This document shows, one piece after another, positions 7,574 through 14,007 of a stretch of 14,007 nt of DNA. The notes under the pieces were generated by a model that did not search any database, was not told the origin of the DNA, and was given only the letters and a program-made list of their open reading frames with translations. This DNA is from Bacilli bacterium. GTDB taxonomy: Bacteria > Bacillota_I > Bacilli_A > RF39 > UBA660. Position 1 is the first letter of the stretch. Every line of letters starts with the position of its first letter. The position numbers and the translations under genes are program-made. The stretch is from contig JAEDKN010000025.1 of assembly GCA_016295795.1 (NCBI GenBank), forward strand, positions 1-14,007, read 5' to 3'.

Positions 7574-7975
7574 ATGGCATTATTAACAGATAAAGAAACT
7601 AAAAAAAACCTTAGTGAAAGATTAGAAGAATTTTTACAATTCGGGATGGTTTTTAACTATATGTTAGAGACTGAGAAAATCGAACTTAAAGATTTGGAGA
7701 AAATGTTTCTTGATACTGATCAGGAAAAGGCTACCTTTGCATATACATATCTTTTAGGTAAAGTTGCTCCTAATGATATTGAATCTTCATATGCTTTGTA
7801 TAGTTATAAATATCCAAATGATAGAGGACTTGATACCGATAAATATAATAGTTATTTAAATAGTAGTTGTATTAGAAATATATTAAATGAAATTGCTAAT
7901 AAAGAAAAACGACTAGATGAAACATATATTAATACATATAACTATTTGCTAGAAGACGAAGGCATTAGAAAGTAG
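7574..7975 (+). CDS. Uncharacterised 133-residue protein between parE and parC
   Basis: I do not recognise this family. The product is small, soluble, charged and likely mostly helical. The N-terminal part (6-50) is a run of Lys/Glu with regularly spaced Leu/Phe (SERLEEFLQFGMVFNYML, then ELKDLEKMF). The second half is unusually rich in tyrosine (12 in the protein, clustered at 57-94 and 118-124). There are no signal peptide, membrane segment, Cys pair or zinc motif; one Cys (99). It starts at ATG behind GAGAGG, lies 18 bp after parE and ends 8 bp before parC, so it must be co-transcribed with both. It may contribute to parC translation by coupling, since parC has only a weak ribosome-binding site. 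A role with topoisomerase IV is possible from position alone but not shown by sequence. Confidence 0.8.
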   Translation: MALLTDKETKKNLSERLEEFLQFGMVFNYMLETEKIELKDLEKMFLDTDQEKATFAYTYLLGKVAPNDIESSYALYSYKYPNDRGLDTDKYNSYLNSSCIRNILNEIANKEKRLDETYINTYNYLLEDEGIRK

Positions 7976-7983
7976 ATGATTTA

Positions 7984-10503
7984 ATGAAAGATATAATGGA
8001 TAAAATTTATGAATATTCTTTAGAAGAAATCATGAGTGATAGATTTGGAAGTTATTCTAAGTATATTATTCAAGATCGTGCAATTCCTGATGTAAGAGAT
8101 GGATTGAAACCTGTTCAAAGAAGAATATTATTTGGAATGTATAAAGAGAAAAACACTTATGACAAGCCTTATAGGAAAAGTGCAAAAACTGTAGGCGCTG
8201 TAATGGGTAATTATCATCCGCATGGAGATTCTTCTATTTATGAAGCAATGGTTAGAATGAGTCAGTGGTGGAAACAAAATACAACTTACATTGATATGCA
8301 TGGTAATAATGGTTCTATGGACGGTGATAGTCCTGCGGCTATGCGTTATACCGAAGCCAGACTTTCTAAGATAAGTAATGAACTTTTAAAAGATTTAGAT
8401 TATGATACAGTTAATATGGCACCAAATTTTGATGATACCGAGTTGGAGCCAACTGTTTTACCTGCTAAATTTCCCAATCTTTTAGTAAACGGTGCAACTG
8501 GTATATCTGCTGGATATGCTACTAATATTCCACCTCATAATCTAGGAGAAGTAATTGATGCGACAATAAAAAGAATTGATTCACCTAATTCTAGATTAGA
8601 AACTATAATGGATATAGTAAAAGGTCCAGATTTTCCTACAGGTGGTATAGTAGAAGGAATAGACGGAATAAGAAGTGCATATACAAATGGTAGAGGAAGA
8701 GTGGTTGTAAAGGCTAGAACCTTTTTTGAAGAAGGGAAAGGTAAGCTTGCACTTGTTATTACAGAAATTCCGTTTGAAGTAAATAAAGCATTGTTAGTTA
8801 GAAAAATCGATGAGATAAGAATTGATAAAAAAATCGATGGAATAATAGAAATTCGTGATGAATCAGATAGAGATGGTCTTAGAATAGTTATTGATCTAAA
8901 AAAAGATTGTAATAAAGAAAATGTACTAAATTATTTATTAAAAAACACCGATCTACAAATTTCATATAATTTTAATATGATTGCAATAGTAAATCGTAGG
9001 CCAAAACAACTTGGAATTGTTGAAATGCTTGATGCTTATATAGCACATCAAAAAGAGTTTATAACACGTAGAACGAAGTTTCATTTGGCTCATGCTAAAG
9101 AAAGACTTCATATTGTAGAAGGATTAATAAAGTGTCTATCTATATTAGATGAAGTTATAAAAGTGATTAGGGCAAGTAATAACAAGGCTGATGCACGTAA
9201 TAATCTAGTTAAAGTATTTGCCTTTACTGAAGCACAAGCTGAAGCGATTATTGTTTTACAATTATATAGACTTACTAATACTGATGTTAACTTGTTAAAA
9301 GAAGAGTTAGAAAAATTAAATATAATGATTAAAGGTTTAGAGGCAATTTTGAATAGTGAAGAAGTATTAAAAAATGTTATGAAAGAGGAACTAAGAAAGA
9401 TAAAGAAAGAATATGCTACTCCTCGTAAGACTGATATAAAAGATGAAATAACAGAGCTTAAGGTTGATAATACAGTTATGATTCCAAAAGAAGACGTAAT
9501 AGTTATGCTTACTAAGGATGGTTATATAAAGAGGACTTCACTTAGAAGTTATTCTTCTTCTAGTGACGAGGTTGCTTTAAAAGATAATGATTATTTATTA
9601 GGGCTATTTGAATTGAATACTCTAGATACACTTTTAATATTTACTAATTTGGGAAACTTCTTATATCTTCCTGTTCATGAAATTCCAGTTTGTCTTTGGA
9701 AAGATTTAGGAAAGCATATTAGTAATGTAATAAAATTAGATAGTGATGAAAAGATAGTTTCTGTTGTACCGGTTACATCTTTTGAAGAAAAACTTGATAT
9801 AACTATCGCAACAAAAAATGGAATGATCAAAAGGACTCCTTTAAAAGAATTTAAGTCACTTCGTTATTCTAAACCTATTAATTGTATGAAATTAAAGGAC
9901 AAGGACGAAGTTATTGATGCATTTATTACTAGATATAATGATATCTTCATAGGAACTAATAAATCTTATGGACTTTGGTACGACATATCAGAAATTCCAA
10001 TAGTTGGACTTAGAACAAGTGGTGTTAAGTCAATCAATTTGAAAGATGATTATGTAGTGGGGGTATCAAATTTCGATAGAACTAAAGATGAATATATCAG
10101 TGTTATTACTGATAAAGGAACCGGTAAAAGGATAAAGATCTCTGATTTGGAAAAAACTTCTAGAGCAAAGAGAGGTTTGTTGATATTAAGAGAAGTTAAA
10201 ACTAACCCTTATAGAATAGTTAAGACATTAGTTACTAATTCGAGAGATTTTATAGGAATAAAAACCAGTGATATAAAGATCATTAAGGCATCAGAATTAC
10301 CTATTATGGATAGATATTCGACTGGATCTACTATAATTAAAGGTAATGTTATAGACGCTTTTATGAATGTTACTTTAACAAAGAAGAAAGATTTAGTAGA
10401 AGAAGTTTCAATTAAAGAAGAAAAACCAGAAAAAAGAGTATCCTTAAAGGAAATAGATGATAAGTTGATGACTATAGATGATTTTATAGATATCGATGCA
10501 TAA
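7984..10503 (+). CDS. parC: DNA topoisomerase IV subunit A (ParC)
   Basis: This 839-residue protein is the DNA-cleaving subunit of topoisomerase IV. The winged-helix region has VRDGLKPVQRRIL (37-49), the quinolone-determining stretch HPHGDSSIYEAM (78-89) and the catalytic tyrosine in AMRYTEARL (Tyr122). Ser83 and Glu87 match the unmutated, quinolone-susceptible state of Gram-positive ParC. A tower and coiled-coil region follow, then a C-terminal beta-propeller from about residue 490, with repeated TKDGYIKRTSL-like blades. The gyrase-defining GyrA box (QRRGGKG) is absent; the equivalent place reads TSRAKRG, so this is ParC, not GyrA. The acidic tail ends DDFIDIDA. The start ATG at 7984 has only a poor ribosome-binding site, and an in-frame ATG at 7996 is also possible. 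Translation is probably coupled to the gene ending 8 bp upstream. Confidence 0.95.
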   Translation: MKDIMDKIYEYSLEEIMSDRFGSYSKYIIQDRAIPDVRDGLKPVQRRILFGMYKEKNTYDKPYRKSAKTVGAVMGNYHPHGDSSIYEAMVRMSQWWKQNTTYIDMHGNNGSMDGDSPAAMRYTEARLSKISNELLKDLDYDTVNMAPNFDDTELEPTVLPAKFPNLLVNGATGISAGYATNIPPHNLGEVIDATIKRIDSPNSRLETIMDIVKGPDFPTGGIVEGIDGIRSAYTNGRGRVVVKARTFFEEGKGKLALVITEIPFEVNKALLVRKIDEIRIDKKIDGIIEIRDESDRDGLRIVIDLKKDCNKENVLNYLLKNTDLQISYNFNMIAIVNRRPKQLGIVEMLDAYIAHQKEFITRRTKFHLAHAKERLHIVEGLIKCLSILDEVIKVIRASNNKADARNNLVKVFAFTEAQAEAIIVLQLYRLTNTDVNLLKEELEKLNIMIKGLEAILNSEEVLKNVMKEELRKIKKEYATPRKTDIKDEITELKVDNTVMIPKEDVIVMLTKDGYIKRTSLRSYSSSSDEVALKDNDYLLGLFELNTLDTLLIFTNLGNFLYLPVHEIPVCLWKDLGKHISNVIKLDSDEKIVSVVPVTSFEEKLDITIATKNGMIKRTPLKEFKSLRYSKPINCMKLKDKDEVIDAFITRYNDIFIGTNKSYGLWYDISEIPIVGLRTSGVKSINLKDDYVVGVSNFDRTKDEYISVITDKGTGKRIKISDLEKTSRAKRGLLILREVKTNPYRIVKTLVTNSRDFIGIKTSDIKIIKASELPIMDRYSTGSTIIKGNVIDAFMNVTLTKKKDLVEEVSIKEEKPEKRVSLKEIDDKLMTIDDFIDIDA

Positions 10504-10523
10504 GAGACACTTGTCTCTTTTTT
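10502..10523 (+). terminator. Intrinsic terminator overlapping the parC stop codon
   Basis: The stem AAGAGAC (10502-10508) pairs with GTCTCTT (10513-10519) around the loop ACTT, with a T-run through 10523. The 5' arm begins inside the TAA of parC. It should end the parE-parC transcript. Confidence 0.85.
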
Positions 10524-10534
10524 GATTAAATTTA

Positions 10535-10563
10535 TTTACAAAACTCTTTTAGTGAACTATAAT
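10535..10563 (+). promoter_or_regulatory. SigA promoter of ftsW
   Basis: TTTACA (10535-10540), a 17-bp spacer and a perfect TATAAT (10558-10563) lie directly behind the parC terminator. The start of transcription is predicted near 10570, about 20 nt before the TTG start codon. Confidence 0.85.
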
Positions 10564-10575
10564 TTAATTAATAGT

Positions 10576-10580
10576 AGGAG
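10576..10580 (+). promoter_or_regulatory. Ribosome-binding site that selects the TTG start of ftsW
   Basis: AGGAG, within TAGGAGAGTG, lies nine bases before TTG 10590. The first ATG in frame (10602) is 21 bases away, too far. The same ten bases TAGGAGAGTG also precede parE. Confidence 0.75.
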
Positions 10581-10589
10581 AGTGGTACT

Positions 10590-11726
10590 TTGCTTAAAAA
10601 GATGGATAGATGGTTACTGCTACTTACATTAGTTTTATTTGCGATAGGCCTTGTAATGGTTTTTTCTGCATCTAATGTAGCTGCATTTATGAGATATTCT
10701 GCTAGTCCTTATCGTTTTGTAGCCAAGCAAGCGTTGTTTTTAGCAATTTCGTTTGTTTGTGCATTGTTTATTATAAGAATAAATACAAAGACTTATAGTG
10801 TTTTGTCGTGGCCTGGTATGATTGCAATAATTGGTCTTTTGGCTTTTGTACTTATTTATGGTAAGACTACCAACCACGCAACGTCTTGGATTATGATTGG
10901 TCCCTTTTCATTTCAACCTAGTGAATTTTTAAAAGTTATAATGATAATTTGGATGGCAAGTTTTTATGAGGTAAAGAGAAATAAACTTGATAGTTATATG
11001 ACTAGTCTTTTCCCTATTTTTATATGTATGATTGCTGCAATTTTGATTATGCTTCAACCTGATTTAGGTACTGCGATAATCTATTGTTCTATAGTTATGT
11101 TTATTTTCTTTCTAGCCCCCATTGATAAAGGGATTAAATTAAAAACTGTTGGAATAATAGTTGGCCTTGTAGTAATATTAGGAATAGCGCTTCTAAGTAG
11201 TGGAAAAGATTTGATTTCAGAAAGACAGTTATCTAGATTTGATTTTACTAATCCTTGTAGTGAAGAAAAATTTTATTCTGATGGTAATCAAGTTTGCAAT
11301 GCTTATATCGCAGTAAATAATGGTGGATTACTTGGTAAGGGATTAGGAAATAGTACACAAAAATATTTATATTTGCCAGAAGCACATACTGATTTTATAT
11401 TTGCTATAGTGCTAGAAGAATTGGGACTTTTAGCTGGTGTTGGAATACTTGTTTTATATATGCTTGTGTTGGCTAGAATAGTCACAATTAGTAGACATTC
11501 TCCAAACAACAGAGGAGCTATTATTTGTTATGGGGTAGCTTTTTATATATTTATGCATATTATAGTAAACTTGATGGGAATATTTGGACTTATTCCTATG
11601 ACAGGTGTTCCGCTTCCTTTTATGAGTTATGGTGGAAGCTTTACACTTTGTTTGGTTTCAGCATTGACTATAGTACAAAGAGTTGCAATAGAAAATAAAA
11701 TATTTGAGGAAAAAGGAATTCAATAA
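10590..11726 (+). CDS. ftsW: SEDS-family peptidoglycan glycosyltransferase, FtsW-type
   Basis: This 378-residue polytopic protein has about ten membrane helices and belongs to the SEDS family, which polymerises lipid II into glycan strands with a partner class B penicillin-binding protein. Family motifs are the opening GLVMVFSAS (20-28), FQPSEFLK (108-115), LQPDLGTA (155-162), GLGNSTQKYLYLPEAHTDF (251-269) and LPFMSYGGS (342-350). The conserved Asp in HTDF (268) matches the catalytic Asp of the family. LPEAHTDFIF favours FtsW (division) over RodA (elongation), but no partner gene is present to confirm it. The outside loop around 220-240 contains two cysteines (223 and 236) in NPC and QVCN, possibly a disulfide. 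It starts at TTG, with its own promoter, and is followed by comEA after 32 bp. Confidence 0.88.
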   Translation: MLKKMDRWLLLLTLVLFAIGLVMVFSASNVAAFMRYSASPYRFVAKQALFLAISFVCALFIIRINTKTYSVLSWPGMIAIIGLLAFVLIYGKTTNHATSWIMIGPFSFQPSEFLKVIMIIWMASFYEVKRNKLDSYMTSLFPIFICMIAAILIMLQPDLGTAIIYCSIVMFIFFLAPIDKGIKLKTVGIIVGLVVILGIALLSSGKDLISERQLSRFDFTNPCSEEKFYSDGNQVCNAYIAVNNGGLLGKGLGNSTQKYLYLPEAHTDFIFAIVLEELGLLAGVGILVLYMLVLARIVTISRHSPNNRGAIICYGVAFYIFMHIIVNLMGIFGLIPMTGVPLPFMSYGGSFTLCLVSALTIVQRVAIENKIFEEKGIQ

Positions 11727-11731
11727 ATTAT

Positions 11732-11758
11732 AATCTCTTTTGAAAGGAGATTTTTTTT
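11732..11758 (+). terminator. Terminator-like hairpin that contains the comEA ribosome-binding site
   Basis: Bases 11732-11740 pair with 11744-11752 (nine pairs, one of them T-G) around a TGA loop. The 3' arm runs directly into a run of T ending at 11758, immediately before the comEA ATG. By shape this is an intrinsic terminator for ftsW. However, its 3' arm is AAGGAGATT, the only ribosome-binding site for comEA. Transcripts that read through would therefore carry the site inside a hairpin. Confidence 0.7.
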
Positions 11759-12475
11759 ATGAGTAGATTAAAATATTTTTGGGAGATTCATCGTAGTAAG
11801 ATAATTGGATGGATTTTCTTTATAATTGTCTTAGTTTCAGCCTGCATAGGGATATATTTTTTAAATGTTATGACAACGAAAGCGGATGCAATAGATGCAG
11901 AATTTGAGGATAAAGAAGTGCCTTTGTTAAAAGTTGAAGAAGAAAATATACTGGAGGCAGTGGAAGATTCGGAAATTAAATATAAAGTAGATGTAAAGGG
12001 TAAAGTAAAAAAAGAAGGGGTTTATGAATTAGAAGAGGGAAAAAGAGTGATAGATGCAATAAATGCAGCTGGAGGATTATCTAAGGATGCCGATGTATCT
12101 GTTATTAATCTTAGTAAGAAAGTAATAGATGAAATGGTTATAATAGTATACAGTAAGGACGAAGTTAAAAATTTTACTAAGACACTAGAAGAAGAAATTG
12201 TTAAAAACGAAAAGTGTGCTAATTTCGATAAACTTCAAAATGATTCTTGTATAGGTGAAGAAAATAAGACGTCTTCTGTAGATGGTAAAATTTCTATTAA
12301 TTCTTCTTCTGTAGAAGAATTAATGAATCTAACAGGAATAGGAGAAGCAAAAGCTAAAGCAATTGTAGAATATAGAGAAAAGAATGGGGAATTTAAAAAA
12401 ATAGAAGACGTAATGAATGTAAGTGGAATAGGACAAGCTCTATTTGACAAGATTAAAGATAATATTACGATCTAA
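11759..12475 (+). CDS. comEA: ComEA-type competence DNA receptor (SLBB + helix-hairpin-helix)
   Basis: This 238-residue protein has the ComEA layout. A short basic start is followed by one membrane anchor (~14-36). An acidic linker leads into an SLBB domain (~74-133, VDVKGKVKKEGVY...VIDAINAAGGL). A second linker (~134-175) leads to a C-terminal double helix-hairpin-helix (178-238), with LTGIGEAKAKAI (191-202) and VSGIGQALFDKI (221-232). It sits outside the membrane, binds double-stranded DNA and hands it to the ComEC channel. The linker between domains has two cysteines (153 and 164) that could form a disulfide outside the cell. It starts at ATG behind AAGGAG, itself in a hairpin. comEC overlaps its last 32 bases in another frame, so the two are translated together. 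Confidence 0.92.
   Translation: MSRLKYFWEIHRSKIIGWIFFIIVLVSACIGIYFLNVMTTKADAIDAEFEDKEVPLLKVEEENILEAVEDSEIKYKVDVKGKVKKEGVYELEEGKRVIDAINAAGGLSKDADVSVINLSKKVIDEMVIIVYSKDEVKNFTKTLEEEIVKNEKCANFDKLQNDSCIGEENKTSSVDGKISINSSSVEELMNLTGIGEAKAKAIVEYREKNGEFKKIEDVMNVSGIGQALFDKIKDNITI
12430..12433 (+). promoter_or_regulatory. Putative ribosome-binding site for comEC inside comEA
   Basis: AGGA lies ten bases before the TTG at 12444, inside the comEA coding region. It also encodes part of the second hairpin GIGQ of ComEA. It is modest, so coupling to comEA translation is likely. Confidence 0.5.
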
Positions 12476-14007
12476 TTATTTCTATTTATTTCTTATCTTC
12501 ATATCTTTATTTGAAACTATATATTTTACTAAAATAAAAGAATATAGAAGTGTATATAATGGCTATGAAGAAAATTTTCTGGGAGTTATTAAAAATATAA
12601 ATATAGATGATAAATATTTAACTATGGATATCACGGCCAAAGAAAAGTTAAAAGCAACTTATTGTTTTAGTAATTTTGAAGAAAAACAAAACTTTATAAA
12701 TAAATTTAGTCTAGGAGATAAAATTTATTTAACTGGTAAATTGGAAAAGCCAAATAACAATACAAATCCTAATCAATTTAATTATAAAAAGTATCTATAT
12801 AATAAAAAAATATATTATGTTTTAAAAATAGATAAGTATAAACTTATAAATAAAAATAATAATTACTTATATAATATTAAAAACAAAATGATTTCTAGAA
12901 CAGAAAAATTTGATAATAAATCTAGTAGCTATATTGCATCTTTTTTGTTCGGAAAGGCAAACAAAATTAATGACGATATAAAAAAGAATTATCAAAAATT
13001 AGGAGTTAGTCATTTATTTGCAGTATCAGGTATGCATGTATCACTTTTGACTGGCTTTCTGATTTTTATATTTAAAAAGTTAAAATTTAAGGATAAATTA
13101 ATCGATATTATCATAGCAAGTATATTACTCTTTTATATGTTTTTAACCGATTTTACATCTTCTATATTAAGAAGTGGGATGCTATTTATTTTAATGAGAC
13201 TGAACAAGACACATAAATTTGAATTAGATAATTTTCGTGTTTTTATAATAACTATATGTTTTCTTATAATTATTAATCCGTTTATTATTTATGATATTGG
13301 TTTTATATTCTCCTCAGTAATATCAGGTTATTTGATTTTGTTTAGTTCATTCATAAACAATAGAAAAAATTATTTCACTAAAAGTCTTACTATATCCTCT
13401 ATAGCTTGGGTAGTTAGTTTTCCAATAGTAATATATAATTTTTATGAAGTTAATTTATTAAGCGTTTTTTATAATTTATTATTTGTTCCATTTATCTCCT
13501 TTATTGTTTTCCCATTTTCTGTACTTACTTATATTTTTGATTTTTTAAAACCTATATTTTCTTTTTTTATATACATTTTGGAAACACTAAGCATGTTATT
13601 TTCTAAGATAGATTCTACAATTATATTCAAACGGCCATCTTTAATATTAGTTTATGGTTATTTTGTTATAATTACTTTCAGTTTATGGTCATTAAAATAT
13701 AATAGTACGAAACCATTATTAATTCTATTGTTAGTTATGATTATTCATTATAATTATAATATTTTGTTTCCTAGTAATTATATTTTAATGCTTGATGTTA
13801 AACAAGGCGATTCATTTATATTTCATAGTAATAATCATACGTTTTTGATAGATACTGGTGGAAATTATTATAGTAATAGTAATATAGCTTCTAAATTAAT
13901 TAGTGTTACTAAATCTTTAGGAATAAGAAAAATAGATTATGTTTTTATTACCCACGGAGACTATGACCATATGGGAGAAGCAATAAATTTAGTAGAGAAT
14001 TTTAAAG
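12444..14007 (+). CDS. comEC: ComEC/Rec2 DNA-uptake channel, 3' end cut by window
   Basis: An uninterrupted frame of 521 codons runs from TTG 12444 to the window end. The only upstream in-frame stop is TAG at 12429, and no other ATG/GTG/TTG precedes the N-terminal membrane helix, so TTG 12444 is the best start. In order: an N-terminal helix (~11-24), a soluble DUF4131-like OB region (~40-165), and the competence domain (~185-440). That domain has HLFAVSGMHVSLL (190-202), SSILRSGM and NLLFVP, with many membrane helices. A metallo-beta-lactamase-like nuclease domain begins at DVKQGDS (451-457), contains FLIDTGG and reaches THGDYDHMG (503-511), retaining the metal-binding His/Asp residues. ComEC makes the inner-membrane channel that takes up single-stranded DNA. 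It overlaps comEA by 32 bp. The rest of the nuclease domain lies beyond the window. Confidence 0.92.
   Translation, partial: MTRLKIILRSNYFYLFLIFISLFETIYFTKIKEYRSVYNGYEENFLGVIKNINIDDKYLTMDITAKEKLKATYCFSNFEEKQNFINKFSLGDKIYLTGKLEKPNNNTNPNQFNYKKYLYNKKIYYVLKIDKYKLINKNNNYLYNIKNKMISRTEKFDNKSSSYIASFLFGKANKINDDIKKNYQKLGVSHLFAVSGMHVSLLTGFLIFIFKKLKFKDKLIDIIIASILLFYMFLTDFTSSILRSGMLFILMRLNKTHKFELDNFRVFIITICFLIIINPFIIYDIGFIFSSVISGYLILFSSFINNRKNYFTKSLTISSIAWVVSFPIVIYNFYEVNLLSVFYNLLFVPFISFIVFPFSVLTYIFDFLKPIFSFFIYILETLSMLFSKIDSTIIFKRPSLILVYGYFVIITFSLWSLKYNSTKPLLILLLVMIIHYNYNILFPSNYILMLDVKQGDSFIFHSNNHTFLIDTGGNYYSNSNIASKLISVTKSLGIRKIDYVFITHGDYDHMGEAINLVENFK

Noticed and set aside
5654..10503. The pair as gyrB/gyrA instead of parE/parC.
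   Set aside because: ParC lacks the GyrA box QRRGGKG, has the DSS and SQ-WK form of ParC near the catalytic region, and the B subunit has DADVDGAHIQ as in ParE.
11704..11734. TTGAGG and TATAAT as a promoter for comEA.
   Set aside because: The -35 is poor, the spacer is 19 bp, and the TATAAT overlaps the 5' arm of the terminator-like hairpin; kept only as a remote possibility.
126..12450. Several open frames of 67-113 codons on the minus strand and one of 70 codons on the plus strand within parE.
   Set aside because: All lie opposite or out of frame within well-supported genes, have no ribosome-binding site or family features, and reflect AT-rich composition.
1..14007. CRISPR array, insertion sequence, tRNA or rRNA gene, attachment site.
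   Set aside because: No regularly spaced direct repeats, transposase motifs, terminal repeats or cloverleaf-like GC-rich segments were seen on either strand.

Overview
The window is strongly AT-rich and coding-dense, and every gene lies on the + strand. Two signs point to a low-GC Firmicute. The ribosome-binding sites resemble AGGAGG/AGGTGA and two genes start with TTG. The gene set (a ParE/ParC pair, an FtsW-type SEDS protein, a ComEA/ComEC competence pair and BcrA/NatA-like ABC exporters) also fits. My best guess is a Mollicutes-related or RF39-like Bacilli lineage, but this is inferred from composition and protein flavour only. All eleven complete stop codons are TAA (8) or TAG (3). Every Trp codon I checked is TGG, so TGA is absent as both stop and sense codon in the genes read.

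Layout. Positions 1-435 hold the C-terminal part of a kinase-fold (APH / protein-kinase-like) protein cut by the window edge. Positions 436-621 are non-coding, with an inverted repeat and then a MerR-type promoter with a 19-bp spacer and an internal dyad. Positions 622-1416 encode a MerR regulator with a GyrI-like drug-binding domain, closed by an intrinsic terminator. Positions 1553-5548 form a four-gene ABC exporter operon (ATPase, large duplicated permease, second ATPase, small permease) with its own SigA-type promoter. Positions 5654-10503 carry the topoisomerase IV operon parE - unknown 133-aa gene - parC, started by an extended -10 promoter and ended by a terminator that overlaps the parC stop. 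Positions 10590-11726 encode an FtsW-type peptidoglycan glycosyltransferase. Positions 11759-14007 hold comEA and the start of comEC, the DNA-uptake receptor and channel, with overlapping reading frames.

How the genes fit together. The left part looks like an accessory sensing/export module: a drug-responsive regulator beside two exporters, although the sequence gives the exporters a promoter unlike the regulator's own. The right part is core biology: chromosome decatenation, septal wall synthesis and transformation. The least ordinary points are the unknown gene inside the topoisomerase IV operon, the terminator-like hairpin that contains the comEA ribosome-binding site, the TTG start of comEC inside comEA, and the very short predicted leaders of several transcripts. 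I saw no tRNA, rRNA, insertion sequence, CRISPR array or replication origin, and no wholly new system is demonstrated.
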